This document shows, piece after piece, positions 54,333 through 61,094 of a stretch of 61,094 nucleotides of DNA. A program made the translations under genes and the position numbers. Every line of letters starts with the position of its first letter. The first letter of the stretch is position 1. The notes under the pieces are model-generated. The model ran no database searches. It saw only the letters and a list, made by a program, of their open reading frames with translations, and was not told the DNA's origin. Source of the DNA: CAYHYG01 sp964360835. Lineage in GTDB: Bacteria; Patescibacteriota; Patescibacteriia; UBA1558; 2-01-FULL-52-15. Location of the stretch: NCBI GenBank assembly GCA_964360835.1, contig CAYHYG010000002.1, forward strand, positions 1 to 61,094, written 5' to 3'.

Positions 54333-55751
54333 TTATTTATTCTTGATCCCCAGCCCTAACTCGTCCAACTGTTCCTTGGTTACCTCCGAAGGACTACTCA
54401 TCATCGGATCGCGTCCGTCACTAGTCAGCGGGAAAGCCGTCATTTCTCGCAAATTTTTCTCCCCAGCTAATAACATGACCAGACGTTCAATACCTGAAGC
54501 AATGCCACCATGTGGTGGTACACCAAAGCTGAAAGCTTCAATCATATGATCAAACATTTTCTTTTGCTCGGCACTGAAACCTATCAAATCCCAAATTTTT
54601 TCTTGGATCGCTGATTGATGAATACGAATACTACCACCCGCAGTTTCAAAGCCGTTTAAAACCAAGTCATGCTGCAAACCACGAACTTTTGTTGGATCGC
54701 TATCAAGTAAATTAATGTCATCAGGATCTGGTGCAGTAAACATGTGATGCGACGGAGCAAATTTAGCTTTTCCTGAACCATGAAAGAAATCATCATCTTT
54801 TTGGACTGCGAATAAAGGAAAACCAATAACCCAAGCAAAAGCCAACTCATCAGGATTATTTTTATCTTTACGTAGATCTGGCTTGTCAGAACCATATTGT
54901 TTGACTGCTTCGGCATGGGATAATCGTGGCCATGGTTTCTGCATGATCTTTTTCTCCGGGAATAGATTCTCAACCAGCGAGGTAAACATACTTTCGGTGA
55001 ATTGCAACACATCCTCTTGAGTTACGAACGACATCTCCATATCAAGCTGGTAGAACTCTCCGGGACTGCGGTCAGCGCGCGCGTCTTCATCACGGAAACA
55101 CGGTGCGATCTGAAAATAACGTTCGAAGCCGGCCACCATCAACAGTTGTTTGTATTGCTGAGGACTCTGAGGTAAAGCAAAAAAGTTACCTTTGTGTAAA
55201 CGTGACGGCACCAGATAGTCGCGCGCGCCCTCTGGCGTAGACTTGGACAAGATTGGCGTCTGAATCTCGACAAAGCCGTGATCATTCAGATAATTGCGGA
55301 AAAAGGCAATAACATCAGCCCGTAGGCGAATATTGGCACTCATGCGCTGATGGCGTAGATCGAGATAGCGATATTTCAAGCGTAATTCTTCATTGGCCTG
55401 ACGCTCCTCATTATCAATCTCAAATGGTGGTGTAGCGGCAGTATTCAAAATTTCAACACCAGAGGCCAAGATTTCAATCTTTCCAGTTGGTAATGTTTTG
55501 TTGATCTGTTTGGCGCCACGAGCTTGAATAACTCCAGTGACTTTTAGCACAAACTCTGGACGTATATCAGCAATAATATCAGCTCCCAGTTGCATCTCTT
55601 GGGGTACCATCACAACCTGGACCAACCCAGTCGAATCACGTAGATCAACAAAGACAATCTTGCCCATTTTGCGGACAATATGAGCCCAGCCAGCTAGCTC
55701 GACGGTTTCGCCGACATTTTTCTTTAGTGTTTCGTTTATGTAAGTCTTCAT
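54333..55751 (-). CDS. aspS: Aspartyl-tRNA synthetase, form without the full GAD insertion domain
   Basis: A 472-residue class II synthetase. The OB-fold anticodon-binding domain is at about 1-100 (ELAGWAHIVRKMGKIVFVDLRDSTGLVQVV). Motif 1 is FVEIQTPILSKSTPEGARDYLVP, motif 2 is FRDEDARADRSPGEFYQLDMEMSF and motif 3 is GIASGIERLVMLLAG. Bacterial AspRS is normally about 590 residues; here only a short link replaces the GAD domain between motif 2 and motif 3. No gatCAB is visible, so discrimination of Asp and Asn tRNAs cannot be judged. asnS lies upstream, so Asn-tRNA can be made directly. Confidence 0.94.
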   Translation of the reverse strand: MKTYINETLKKNVGETVELAGWAHIVRKMGKIVFVDLRDSTGLVQVVMVPQEMQLGADIIADIRPEFVLKVTGVIQARGAKQINKTLPTGKIEILASGVEILNTAATPPFEIDNEERQANEELRLKYRYLDLRHQRMSANIRLRADVIAFFRNYLNDHGFVEIQTPILSKSTPEGARDYLVPSRLHKGNFFALPQSPQQYKQLLMVAGFERYFQIAPCFRDEDARADRSPGEFYQLDMEMSFVTQEDVLQFTESMFTSLVENLFPEKKIMQKPWPRLSHAEAVKQYGSDKPDLRKDKNNPDELAFAWVIGFPLFAVQKDDDFFHGSGKAKFAPSHHMFTAPDPDDINLLDSDPTKVRGLQHDLVLNGFETAGGSIRIHQSAIQEKIWDLIGFSAEQKKMFDHMIEAFSFGVPPHGGIASGIERLVMLLAGEKNLREMTAFPLTSDGRDPMMSSPSEVTKEQLDELGLGIKNK

Positions 55752-55835
55752 AGTTTTAGAAAGTAAAATAGTAGTCTAGTAGTTTAGTAGAAGCACGGCA
55801 GTCGGCAACTACTGAGCTACCAAACTACCTTGCTA

Positions 55836-57122
55836 TTAAGGCTTCAGTCTATTAATCGTACGCGGAAACGGTATCGTCTCCCTCACATGCGGTACACCAC
55901 ACATCCAGCCGACCAGACGTTCGAGGCCAATACCAAAGCCGGAGTGTGGCACTGAACCGTACTTACGCAGATCGAGATACCACTGCCACTCGGATAACGG
56001 TAATTTCTGTTCTGTAATGCGAGCCAATAACCTATCGTGATCGTCCTCTCTCTGTGAACCACCGATGATCTCGCCGAATCCTTCTGGCGCGATCAAGTCA
56101 GCACCGAGAACGATGCTATCATCTTCAGAATCACGCTTCATATAGAAAGCTTTGATCTCCGCTGGCCACTTTTCGACAAAGATGGGTACTTCAGAATCCT
56201 TGGTTAATAATGTTTCGTCGTCGCCACCCAGATCTTCATTTGGTTTGATATCAGAGCCAAGTGCGTTCAATTTCTTGACAGCTTCAGCATGTGTCATGCG
56301 TGCGAACGGCGCTTTTAATTTTTTCAACGGTTCAATATCACGTTCGAGGATTTCTAATTCCTTCAAATTATCGGTCAGCACACGATTGACCACGAATTTA
56401 ATCAGATCCTCTTGAATCTGCATATTCTCAACGTGCTCTACCCAAGCTGCTTCGGCATCCATCATCCAGAATTCTGTCAGATGGCGACGTGTCTTGGATT
56501 TCTCCGCACGAAAGACCGGTCCAAAATCAAAAACCTTGCCGTGAGAGAAGATGGCGGCTTCGATATACAGTTGACCGCTTTGTGTCAGGTAAGCTTTTTC
56601 GTCAAAATATGGCACTTCAAAAAGTTCGGTAGTACCTTCGCAGGCATTCGGTGTCAATATTGGTGCGTCGATCTTGATGTAATCGTTAGTATTTAAAAAC
56701 GAATAGATAGAGTTGATAACGGTATTGCGCACGCGCTGGATAGCCCATTGTTTAGATGAACGTAGCCAGAGATGGCGGTAGTCTAATAAAAAATCAACAC
56801 CGTGATCTTTCTTGCCTATAGGATATTCTTCCGCGATTTGCTGGATCTGCAAATCCGTAATCTGCAATTCATACTCTTCCTTTTTGGGATGCTTACTGAC
56901 AACGCCAGTGATGATGACCGAAGACTCCAAGGTTAGCTGACCAACTTTATCCCAAACTTCTGATTTTACTTTTGATTCGTCGACAACAGCCTGCGACCAA
57001 CCGTGGCCATCACGGAGCTGAAGAAAGCTAATCTTACCTGAGGAACGAAAGTTGTAGACCCAGCCACGAATGGTGATTTCTTTACCAACCTGATTTTTGA
57101 GCTGGCTTAAATTTATTGACAT
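55836..57122 (-). CDS. asnS: Asparaginyl-tRNA synthetase
   Basis: A 428-residue class II synthetase. The OB-fold is at about 1-100 (ITIRGWVYNFRSSGKISFLQLRDG), motif 1 is in YIKIDAPILTPNACEGTTELFEV, motif 2 in FGPVFRAEKSKTRRHLTEFWMMDAEAAW and motif 3 in GFGIGLERLVGWMCGV. The segment PNACEGTTELF is typical of AsnRS rather than AspRS. It attaches Asn to tRNA-Asn. It lies 84 bases upstream of aspS in the same direction. Confidence 0.95.
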   Translation of the reverse strand: MSINLSQLKNQVGKEITIRGWVYNFRSSGKISFLQLRDGHGWSQAVVDESKVKSEVWDKVGQLTLESSVIITGVVSKHPKKEEYELQITDLQIQQIAEEYPIGKKDHGVDFLLDYRHLWLRSSKQWAIQRVRNTVINSIYSFLNTNDYIKIDAPILTPNACEGTTELFEVPYFDEKAYLTQSGQLYIEAAIFSHGKVFDFGPVFRAEKSKTRRHLTEFWMMDAEAAWVEHVENMQIQEDLIKFVVNRVLTDNLKELEILERDIEPLKKLKAPFARMTHAEAVKKLNALGSDIKPNEDLGGDDETLLTKDSEVPIFVEKWPAEIKAFYMKRDSEDDSIVLGADLIAPEGFGEIIGGSQREDDHDRLLARITEQKLPLSEWQWYLDLRKYGSVPHSGFGIGLERLVGWMCGVPHVRETIPFPRTINRLKP

Positions 57123-57185
57123 ATTGAATAACCTTAGCAGAATTAAGTCTAATTTTCAATACGAAAAGCTTCATACTATTAAACA

Positions 57186-57214
57186 TTGACAAAATTAATA
57201 GAGTATCGTAAAAG
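57186..57214 (+). promoter_or_regulatory. Promoter of the 148-residue orphan gene
   Basis: TTGACA (57186-57191), 17 bases, TAAAAG (57209-57214). The -10 is weak, the -35 perfect. Confidence 0.65.
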
Positions 57215-57234
57215 TCAACCAAGTACCTTACCAG

Positions 57235-57341
57235 GTGCCAGGGTGGCACAAACTCCAGTCCCATAGGCGAAAGCTCCCACTTGAGAGCACAGTCACACGA
57301 AGCCAAGGCGACGTGTGGTCAAAGGGCAGTAGCCCAGGAGG
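57235..57341 (+). ncRNA. Structured 5' leader with four hairpins before 57347
   Basis: Hairpins: GTGCCA-GGG-TGGCAC (57235-57249); GCTC...GAGC (57273-57288); CACACG...CGTGTG with inner GCC-AA-GGC (57294-57317); GGGC-AGTA-GCCC (57324-57335). The last one directly abuts the AGGAGG ribosome site (57336-57341). Such a leader could be a riboswitch or protein-binding control element. I match it to no known class. Confidence 0.6.
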
Positions 57342-57346
57342 TGATT

Positions 57347-57793
57347 ATGGCTATACTGGTTAATTTCAACGAGCAACTGAAAAAAATACTCAAAGAATTT
57401 CCTTGGCTCTGGGCCATACGCTCATCGTGGTATAAAGGCCAGGGTCCGATCAAGGTTACCCGGGATGACGGAACACTCTCCTCGCTCAGGCACTTTGCCA
57501 CTGTTTATCCGGACAAACACCAACTCTGGGTCCAAGGAGAATCACCCGCCTGCAGCTTCGTCTCCAGACTAATCTTCAACGACAAAGCTGAAGACGTGAA
57601 TACCAGACTGCTCCAGCTGCCAAAACTGTCGCTGTTCATGGCGCCGGGGATACCCAGTAGAGCCAATCATTTCTGCTGGATATACCTGAACCCAGATGGA
57701 AGTGAAGACTTCACTATCCTCAAACCTCCCCAGGACGAGCCGAATTTCAACGAACATCTACTGGCTCTCCAGGCCCAACTTCGTCATCGGTGA
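57347..57793 (+). CDS. Orphan soluble protein with a structured leader, GC-richer
   Basis: A 148-residue protein beginning MAILVNFNEQLKKILKEFPW; I do not recognise it. There is no signal peptide or membrane helix. It is Trp- and Pro-rich with an alpha/beta look (HFATVYPDKHQLWVQGESPAC, FCWIYLNPDGSEDFTIL). The ATG at 57347 follows AGGAGG at 5 bases and fits better than the frame's earlier ATG (57281), which lies within the hairpin leader. Like 44831 and 53885 it is a single-gene unit on the + strand. Confidence 0.78.
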   Translation: MAILVNFNEQLKKILKEFPWLWAIRSSWYKGQGPIKVTRDDGTLSSLRHFATVYPDKHQLWVQGESPACSFVSRLIFNDKAEDVNTRLLQLPKLSLFMAPGIPSRANHFCWIYLNPDGSEDFTILKPPQDEPNFNEHLLALQAQLRHR

Positions 57794-57900
57794 AAGAGAA
57801 CCAGCCGTACATTGGGCTGGAGCTACGACAGCCGTGCTTGGCGCATGACCTATCACCCGCTCGATAAATACCTCTCAGACCACAACGTCTGACAGCGCAT

Positions 57901-57932
57901 AGCGGCGCGTGATCAATTGATCATGCGCCGCT
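57901..57932. terminator. Long hairpin between the 148-residue gene and the LRR gene
   Basis: A near-perfect 16-bp stem (AGCGGCGC...GCGCCGCT, centre TGATCAATTGATCA), followed by TTT and an A7 run. The T-tract is weak for the + strand, so termination is likely but not textbook. Confidence 0.75.
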
Positions 57933-57954
57933 TTAAAAAAATCTTTTATCAGAC

Positions 57955-58464
57955 CTAATCAACCAAAATATTAGTATTTGGCAGTCTCTGACGAATATAA
58001 TCTAAATCTTGAGTTGATGGATTATTGCCTCGCAAATCGAGCGTCTTTAACCCAGACAGATTAGCTATCTCATTGGGCAAACCCGTCAGTTGATTATTAG
58101 CTAAATTCAAAACTTCTAACTGACTCAGCTGGCCGACTTCCGCTGGCACTCCAGTCATACGATTGTCATTGGCTTTCAAAACCTTCAACTTGGACAAAAA
58201 GCGAATTTCCGCCGGCAAAGCGCCACCTATAGCATTATTGGAAATATCCAACTCTGTCAGATTGGTCTGCTTCAGGACATCTTGAGGCAGAGAGGTCAAA
58301 CCTTTGTTACTTAGATTTAAACTGGTCCCACTTGAAGCCACCGGTTTCTCTGGAATTGGCTGATTATTAACATTAGTAGGTCTATTTGTTTCAGGTGTCG
58401 ATGGTCTGATATAGCTGCATCCTGCCAAAGCTACCAATGCCAAAGTAATAATAAATATTTTCAT
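57955..58464 (-). CDS. Leucine-rich-repeat lipoprotein
   Basis: A 169-residue protein with a lipobox (LALVALAGCSY), so it is lipid-anchored outside the membrane. From about residue 48 there are four or five LRR units (LNLSNKGLTSLPQDV, LTELDISNNAIGGALPAEI, LKVLKANDNRMTGVPAEV, LEVLNLANNQLTGLPNEI, LKTLDLRGN). LRRs bind proteins or glycans; a role in contact with other cells is likely but inferred. Confidence 0.88.
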   Translation of the reverse strand: MKIFIITLALVALAGCSYIRPSTPETNRPTNVNNQPIPEKPVASSGTSLNLSNKGLTSLPQDVLKQTNLTELDISNNAIGGALPAEIRFLSKLKVLKANDNRMTGVPAEVGQLSQLEVLNLANNQLTGLPNEIANLSGLKTLDLRGNNPSTQDLDYIRQRLPNTNILVD

Positions 58465-58588
58465 GAGTTGTCATTTTATTCTTATCTTAATATAATACAA
58501 CTGACGTCAAACTATCTGTTATCTTACACTATTTTTGTCTTAACCAAAACGGAGTATACTTAATGCGGTTTACTATTAACCTTATTAT

Positions 58589-59413
58589 ATGAATCCACAG
58601 CCACTGGCCAAAGCTATCAGTCTAAAAAATAAAGTCGCCATCGTCACCGGCGGAGCTATGGGCATTGGTTTTGGCATCGCCTATCGCTTAGCCGAAGCCG
58701 GCGCCAAAGTGGTGATTACTGATATTAACATTGACTACGCCAATAAGGCCGTAGCTGACCTCAAGAAAAAAGGCTGGCGTGCTATGGCTGTCACGGCTGA
58801 TGTGTCCAAAGCGAGCGATGTCAGCAAAATGATCAGCCAAACCGTAGCGAAATTCAACAGTGTCGATATCCTAGTCAATAATGCCGGTATTTATCCCAAC
58901 CGACTGGTCATGGATATGGAGGAAGAGGTTTTTGAGAAAGTCATCGACGTCAATCTGAAGGGAGTATTTCTCTGTAGCCAAGCAGCTGCTAAACAAATGA
59001 TCAAGCAGAAGCGAGGCGGCTCGCCTCGCGAAAACTCCGGCGTAGCGGGCAAAATTATCAATATCACTTCAGTTGATTCAGTCCATCCTTCAATGCCAGG
59101 CTTAGCTCACTATGACGCGTCCAAACATGGCGTCTGGGGTTTTACCAAAAATATGGCACTCGAACTGGCCAAACATAATATATTTATCAACACTGTCGCT
59201 CCTGGCGGCATCCTGACTCCGGGAGTCAGCGGTTCGCATGACGCTAATCAAAAAGTACCAGCCGCACTCAAAGCATTTGAACGGAAAGTTCCTATGGGAC
59301 GCTTTGGCCAACCCGATGATATCGGCAAAGCAGTACTCTTTCTGGCCTCTGATCTCTCGTCCTATATGACCGGCTCGCAGGTTGTGGTCGATGGTGGTCT
59401 ACTCTTGGCCTAA
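58589..59413 (+). CDS. Short-chain dehydrogenase/reductase with an in-frame palindromic insertion
   Basis: A 274-residue SDR enzyme. The cofactor motif is VTGGAMGIGFGIAYRLAEAGA (TGxxxGIG), NNAGIY is the second strand motif, and the catalytic set is Asn (VNLKGV), Ser (ITSVDS), and Tyr/Lys (YDASKHGVWGF). Substrate and cofactor choice are unknown. About 11-12 residues (RGGSPRENSGVA) interrupt the usual KQ-GKIINI segment. They are coded by a palindrome at 59011-59029 and the bases after it, so a mobile palindrome seems to have entered without breaking the frame. It converges with the epimerase gene, overlapping by 4 bases. Confidence 0.9.
   Translation: MNPQPLAKAISLKNKVAIVTGGAMGIGFGIAYRLAEAGAKVVITDINIDYANKAVADLKKKGWRAMAVTADVSKASDVSKMISQTVAKFNSVDILVNNAGIYPNRLVMDMEEEVFEKVIDVNLKGVFLCSQAAAKQMIKQKRGGSPRENSGVAGKIINITSVDSVHPSMPGLAHYDASKHGVWGFTKNMALELAKHNIFINTVAPGGILTPGVSGSHDANQKVPAALKAFERKVPMGRFGQPDDIGKAVLFLASDLSSYMTGSQVVVDGGLLLA
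59011..59029. mobile_element. Palindrome inside the SDR gene
   Basis: Perfect 8-bp stem GCGAGGCG / CGCCTCGC with loop GCT, followed by a GCGTAGCGG stretch similar to the tRNA-region elements. It encodes RGGSPR in frame. Confidence 0.7.
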
Positions 59414-60342
59414 GAGTAAAGTGCTTGCAAATGTTTGATAGTCTCCTCTACTCCTTGATCCAGCTGACCATGGGGTAGAAAACCTTTGCTGGCAAATTTT
59501 TCTGCCCGGACATCATACGACAATTGATTCATGATTCGCGATTCCACGAAGATTATTTCTGTTGTCGGAATAATTTTCTTTATAGCTTCTACCACCTGCT
59601 CAACCGTAAAATTGTGACTAACCACGTTATAAATTTCACCATCAAACATATCGTGATCTAGGATAAAGTGTATGGCCTTCAGACAATCAGACAGGGCTAA
59701 ATAGGGTCTTCTTTGCTGCCAGGCAGTTTTCCAAACAGTTATTGGCTGTCCGCTGACCGCCTGCCAGATAAATTTATTGACGGCAGTATGAAAACGCATA
59801 CCGACTGACCAGCCAAAGATGGTGCCAAAGCGGCAAAGAGAAACTTGTAGCCCCTTGCTGGCCAAAGCCTGCAAATATTGCTCGCTTTTCAATTTGCTAT
59901 CAGCATATGGACTCTGGGGCTGTAATTCCGTGCAAGTTTCATCGACTTGGTCAGCCTGACTACCATAGACACTGGTAGTTGAAGGGAATATCAGTTTTTT
60001 CTTTTGCTGGAGACAAGCGTCAGCTAGTTGCTTAACAGCTTCAAAATTAATGCTATTGAATTCTTCGTTCTTATCCAGACTGTTTTCTGCGTTGGTCAAG
60101 GCGGCCAGATGAATGACAATATCAACCTCATGTAAAATTGAAGTCCAGTCCACGCTACGAATATCAGCTTGGATGAAACGATACTTTGATCCAGACGGCA
60201 AATCAAACAGAGTTGGGTACCGCTGACTCTCCAGATTATCCAATAAAATTATTTCTTCAACCTGACTCGGATCAAACGATCGTATGAGCGCCGAACCAAT
60301 ATGTCCTAAGGCTCCTGTAACCAAAATTGCCTGTCTTTTCAT
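59410..60342 (-). CDS. NAD-dependent epimerase/dehydratase
   Basis: A 310-residue extended SDR enzyme. ILVTGALGHIGSALIRSF is the GxxGxxG cofactor loop, PSTTSVYGS and SPYADSKLKSEQYL carry the catalytic Ser/Thr and YxxxK, and CRFGTIFGWSVGMRF follows, as in UDP-sugar epimerases and related enzymes. It probably makes an activated sugar for surface glycans. Which sugar is unknown. No glycosylation cluster lies next to it in the window. Confidence 0.88.
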   Translation of the reverse strand: MKRQAILVTGALGHIGSALIRSFDPSQVEEIILLDNLESQRYPTLFDLPSGSKYRFIQADIRSVDWTSILHEVDIVIHLAALTNAENSLDKNEEFNSINFEAVKQLADACLQQKKKLIFPSTTSVYGSQADQVDETCTELQPQSPYADSKLKSEQYLQALASKGLQVSLCRFGTIFGWSVGMRFHTAVNKFIWQAVSGQPITVWKTAWQQRRPYLALSDCLKAIHFILDHDMFDGEIYNVVSHNFTVEQVVEAIKKIIPTTEIIFVESRIMNQLSYDVRAEKFASKGFLPHGQLDQGVEETIKHLQALYS

Positions 60343-60374
60343 GAAAAAAATTTTATGTAGAAGTTATGCTACCG

Positions 60375-61094
60375 CTACTGCTGCAAAAAATAACGTCCAT
60401 TTCTGTAACTGATAAACTTTTCACGCATTAGCTGCGACAAGATTATATCTAAATCAACCCTCTTGGCAAGCGTTAGTTTTAATTGAGACTGAGTCTTGGG
60501 AGAGGCTATGAGTTGCCGCAAGATCTCTCCCCTGACTTGCCTCACAGAGCCTTCGAACTTACTCTGTTTAGCATAATGCTTACTGCGTCTATTGGGATTA
60601 TCCACCTGCTTAGCCAGATGCGAACCATAATCCATCAAGGCCCAGTACCATTCTCGTGGGTTTTTCTTATCAAGCGTAGTCTCAATAAATCGCAGTAACT
60701 GTTTATCAGATATTTTTCCCTGGTTACTAGTTACTAGTACCTGATTACTACCAAAGAAATGATGAATAAAAACCCGTCGGATATTAGTTTCTATGAAAAC
60801 CACCGGCTGGCTAAAAGCAAAAGCAACTATAGAATTGGCAGTGGCAGGCCCGATACCAGGAAATGTATTTAAGATTGTTGAGTCCTTCGGTACTCTGCCA
60901 CTATATTTGGTGACGATAATGTGGGCTATCTCTTTCAGAGCTAGTGCTCTTCGGTTATAACCCAATCCTTGCCAAGCTTTGATAACTTCAGCAGTCGGCG
61001 CTGCTGTTAGCGCTTTCCAACTAGGGAATCGTTTGAGAAATTGTGGATATTTAACCAATACACGCGACACCTGAGTCTGCTGCAACATGATTTC
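60375..61094 (-). CDS. mutY: MutY-like A/G-specific adenine glycosylase, N-terminus cut by the window edge; no Fe-S cluster
   Basis: 240 codons are visible; the frame stays open to 61094, which encodes EIM before LQQTQVSRV, the conserved (S)EIMLQQTQV of MutY, so the start is outside the window. LNTFPGIGPATANSIVAFAF is the helix-hairpin-helix. The catalytic strand reads FIETNIRRVFIHHF, with Glu where most family members have Asp. The four cysteines of the 4Fe-4S loop are all missing (DNPNRRSKHYAKQSKFEGS instead). It should remove adenine opposite 8-oxoguanine if active, but the changed residue and lost cluster make activity uncertain. Confidence 0.85.
   Translation of the reverse strand, partial: EIMLQQTQVSRVLVKYPQFLKRFPSWKALTAAPTAEVIKAWQGLGYNRRALALKEIAHIIVTKYSGRVPKDSTILNTFPGIGPATANSIVAFAFSQPVVFIETNIRRVFIHHFFGSNQVLVTSNQGKISDKQLLRFIETTLDKKNPREWYWALMDYGSHLAKQVDNPNRRSKHYAKQSKFEGSVRQVRGEILRQLIASPKTQSQLKLTLAKRVDLDIILSQLMREKFISYRNGRYFLQQ

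Noticed and set aside
1..61094. Alternative genetic code with UGA as Gly or Trp, as in some CPR
   Set aside because: TGA clearly ends genes such as those at 54274 and 57793, and no gene needs UGA read-through.

Overview
This window looks like part of a Candidatus Patescibacteria (CPR) genome, probably of the Parcubacteria type. The signs are a very compact layout, standard stop codons (TGA is used as a stop), a short HrcA, an AspRS without its usual insertion domain, and many large cell-surface proteins carrying pilin, LamG, TSP1, PA14 and DUF11-like modules. Metabolic genes are few. The rank is inferred from gene content and I could not test it by a search. Nearly all genes lie on the minus strand. 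The exceptions are a tRNA-Thr/rpmG unit, an SDR oxidoreductase and three isolated GC-richer small genes. A run of 10 Ns at 45801-45810 marks a scaffold gap.

Layout: 1-1979 is a heat-shock operon (hrcA-grpE-zinc protein-dnaK) with a CIRCE operator. 2076-13041 is a type IV pilus cluster: major pilin, PilM, four pilin-like proteins with large adhesive domains, PilC, PilB and a receiver protein. 13103-17132 holds a membrane-anchored glycosidase, an EamA transporter, a STAS-like protein and an OLD-family ATPase. 17198-25298 is a surface block: a CAP-domain protein, two secreted proteins with dockerin-like modules, a sortase and a partner membrane protein. 25365-27327 is an SOS pair (lexA, dinB). 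27525-39530 is mixed: a glycosyltransferase, an isochorismatase-like hydrolase, a 1424-residue glycosidase-like/TSP1/FG-GAP protein, an aquaporin, a lipoprotein and an ABC exporter. 39605-44740 is a tRNA region. 45125-53758 is housekeeping (fba, tpiA, dacA, rluB, scpA, scpB) plus small membrane proteins. 54333-61094 carries aspS, asnS, an LRR lipoprotein, an SDR, an epimerase and an edge-truncated mutY-like gene.

The most unusual part is 43179-44740. One promoter appears to drive intact tRNA-Thr(TGT), tRNA-Tyr(GTA) and tRNA-Trp(CCA) genes together with 3'-truncated tRNA copies. Three of these copies (two Thr-like, one Tyr-like) are split by GC-rich hairpin modules at the same point in the anticodon loop, G^TAAA. 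The Tyr copy carries a second insert in its D-loop. A 12-base 5' piece of tRNA-Trp abuts another hairpin. Two small GIY-YIG nuclease genes lie between them, one of them running into tRNA-Tyr. Related palindromes occur elsewhere: a 15-bp core, CCGCGTCCGACGCGG, occurs three times, and a palindrome sits in frame inside the SDR gene. Together this suggests a family of short palindromic mobile elements that favours tRNA genes, perhaps helped by GIY-YIG nucleases.

Regulation can be read in several places. There is a CIRCE site at hrcA and an SOS-box-like palindrome inside the lexA promoter. A terminator loop doubles as a -35 box for an apparently leaderless gene. A G9 tract sits just upstream of a large surface protein, and one small orphan gene has a leader made of four hairpins.
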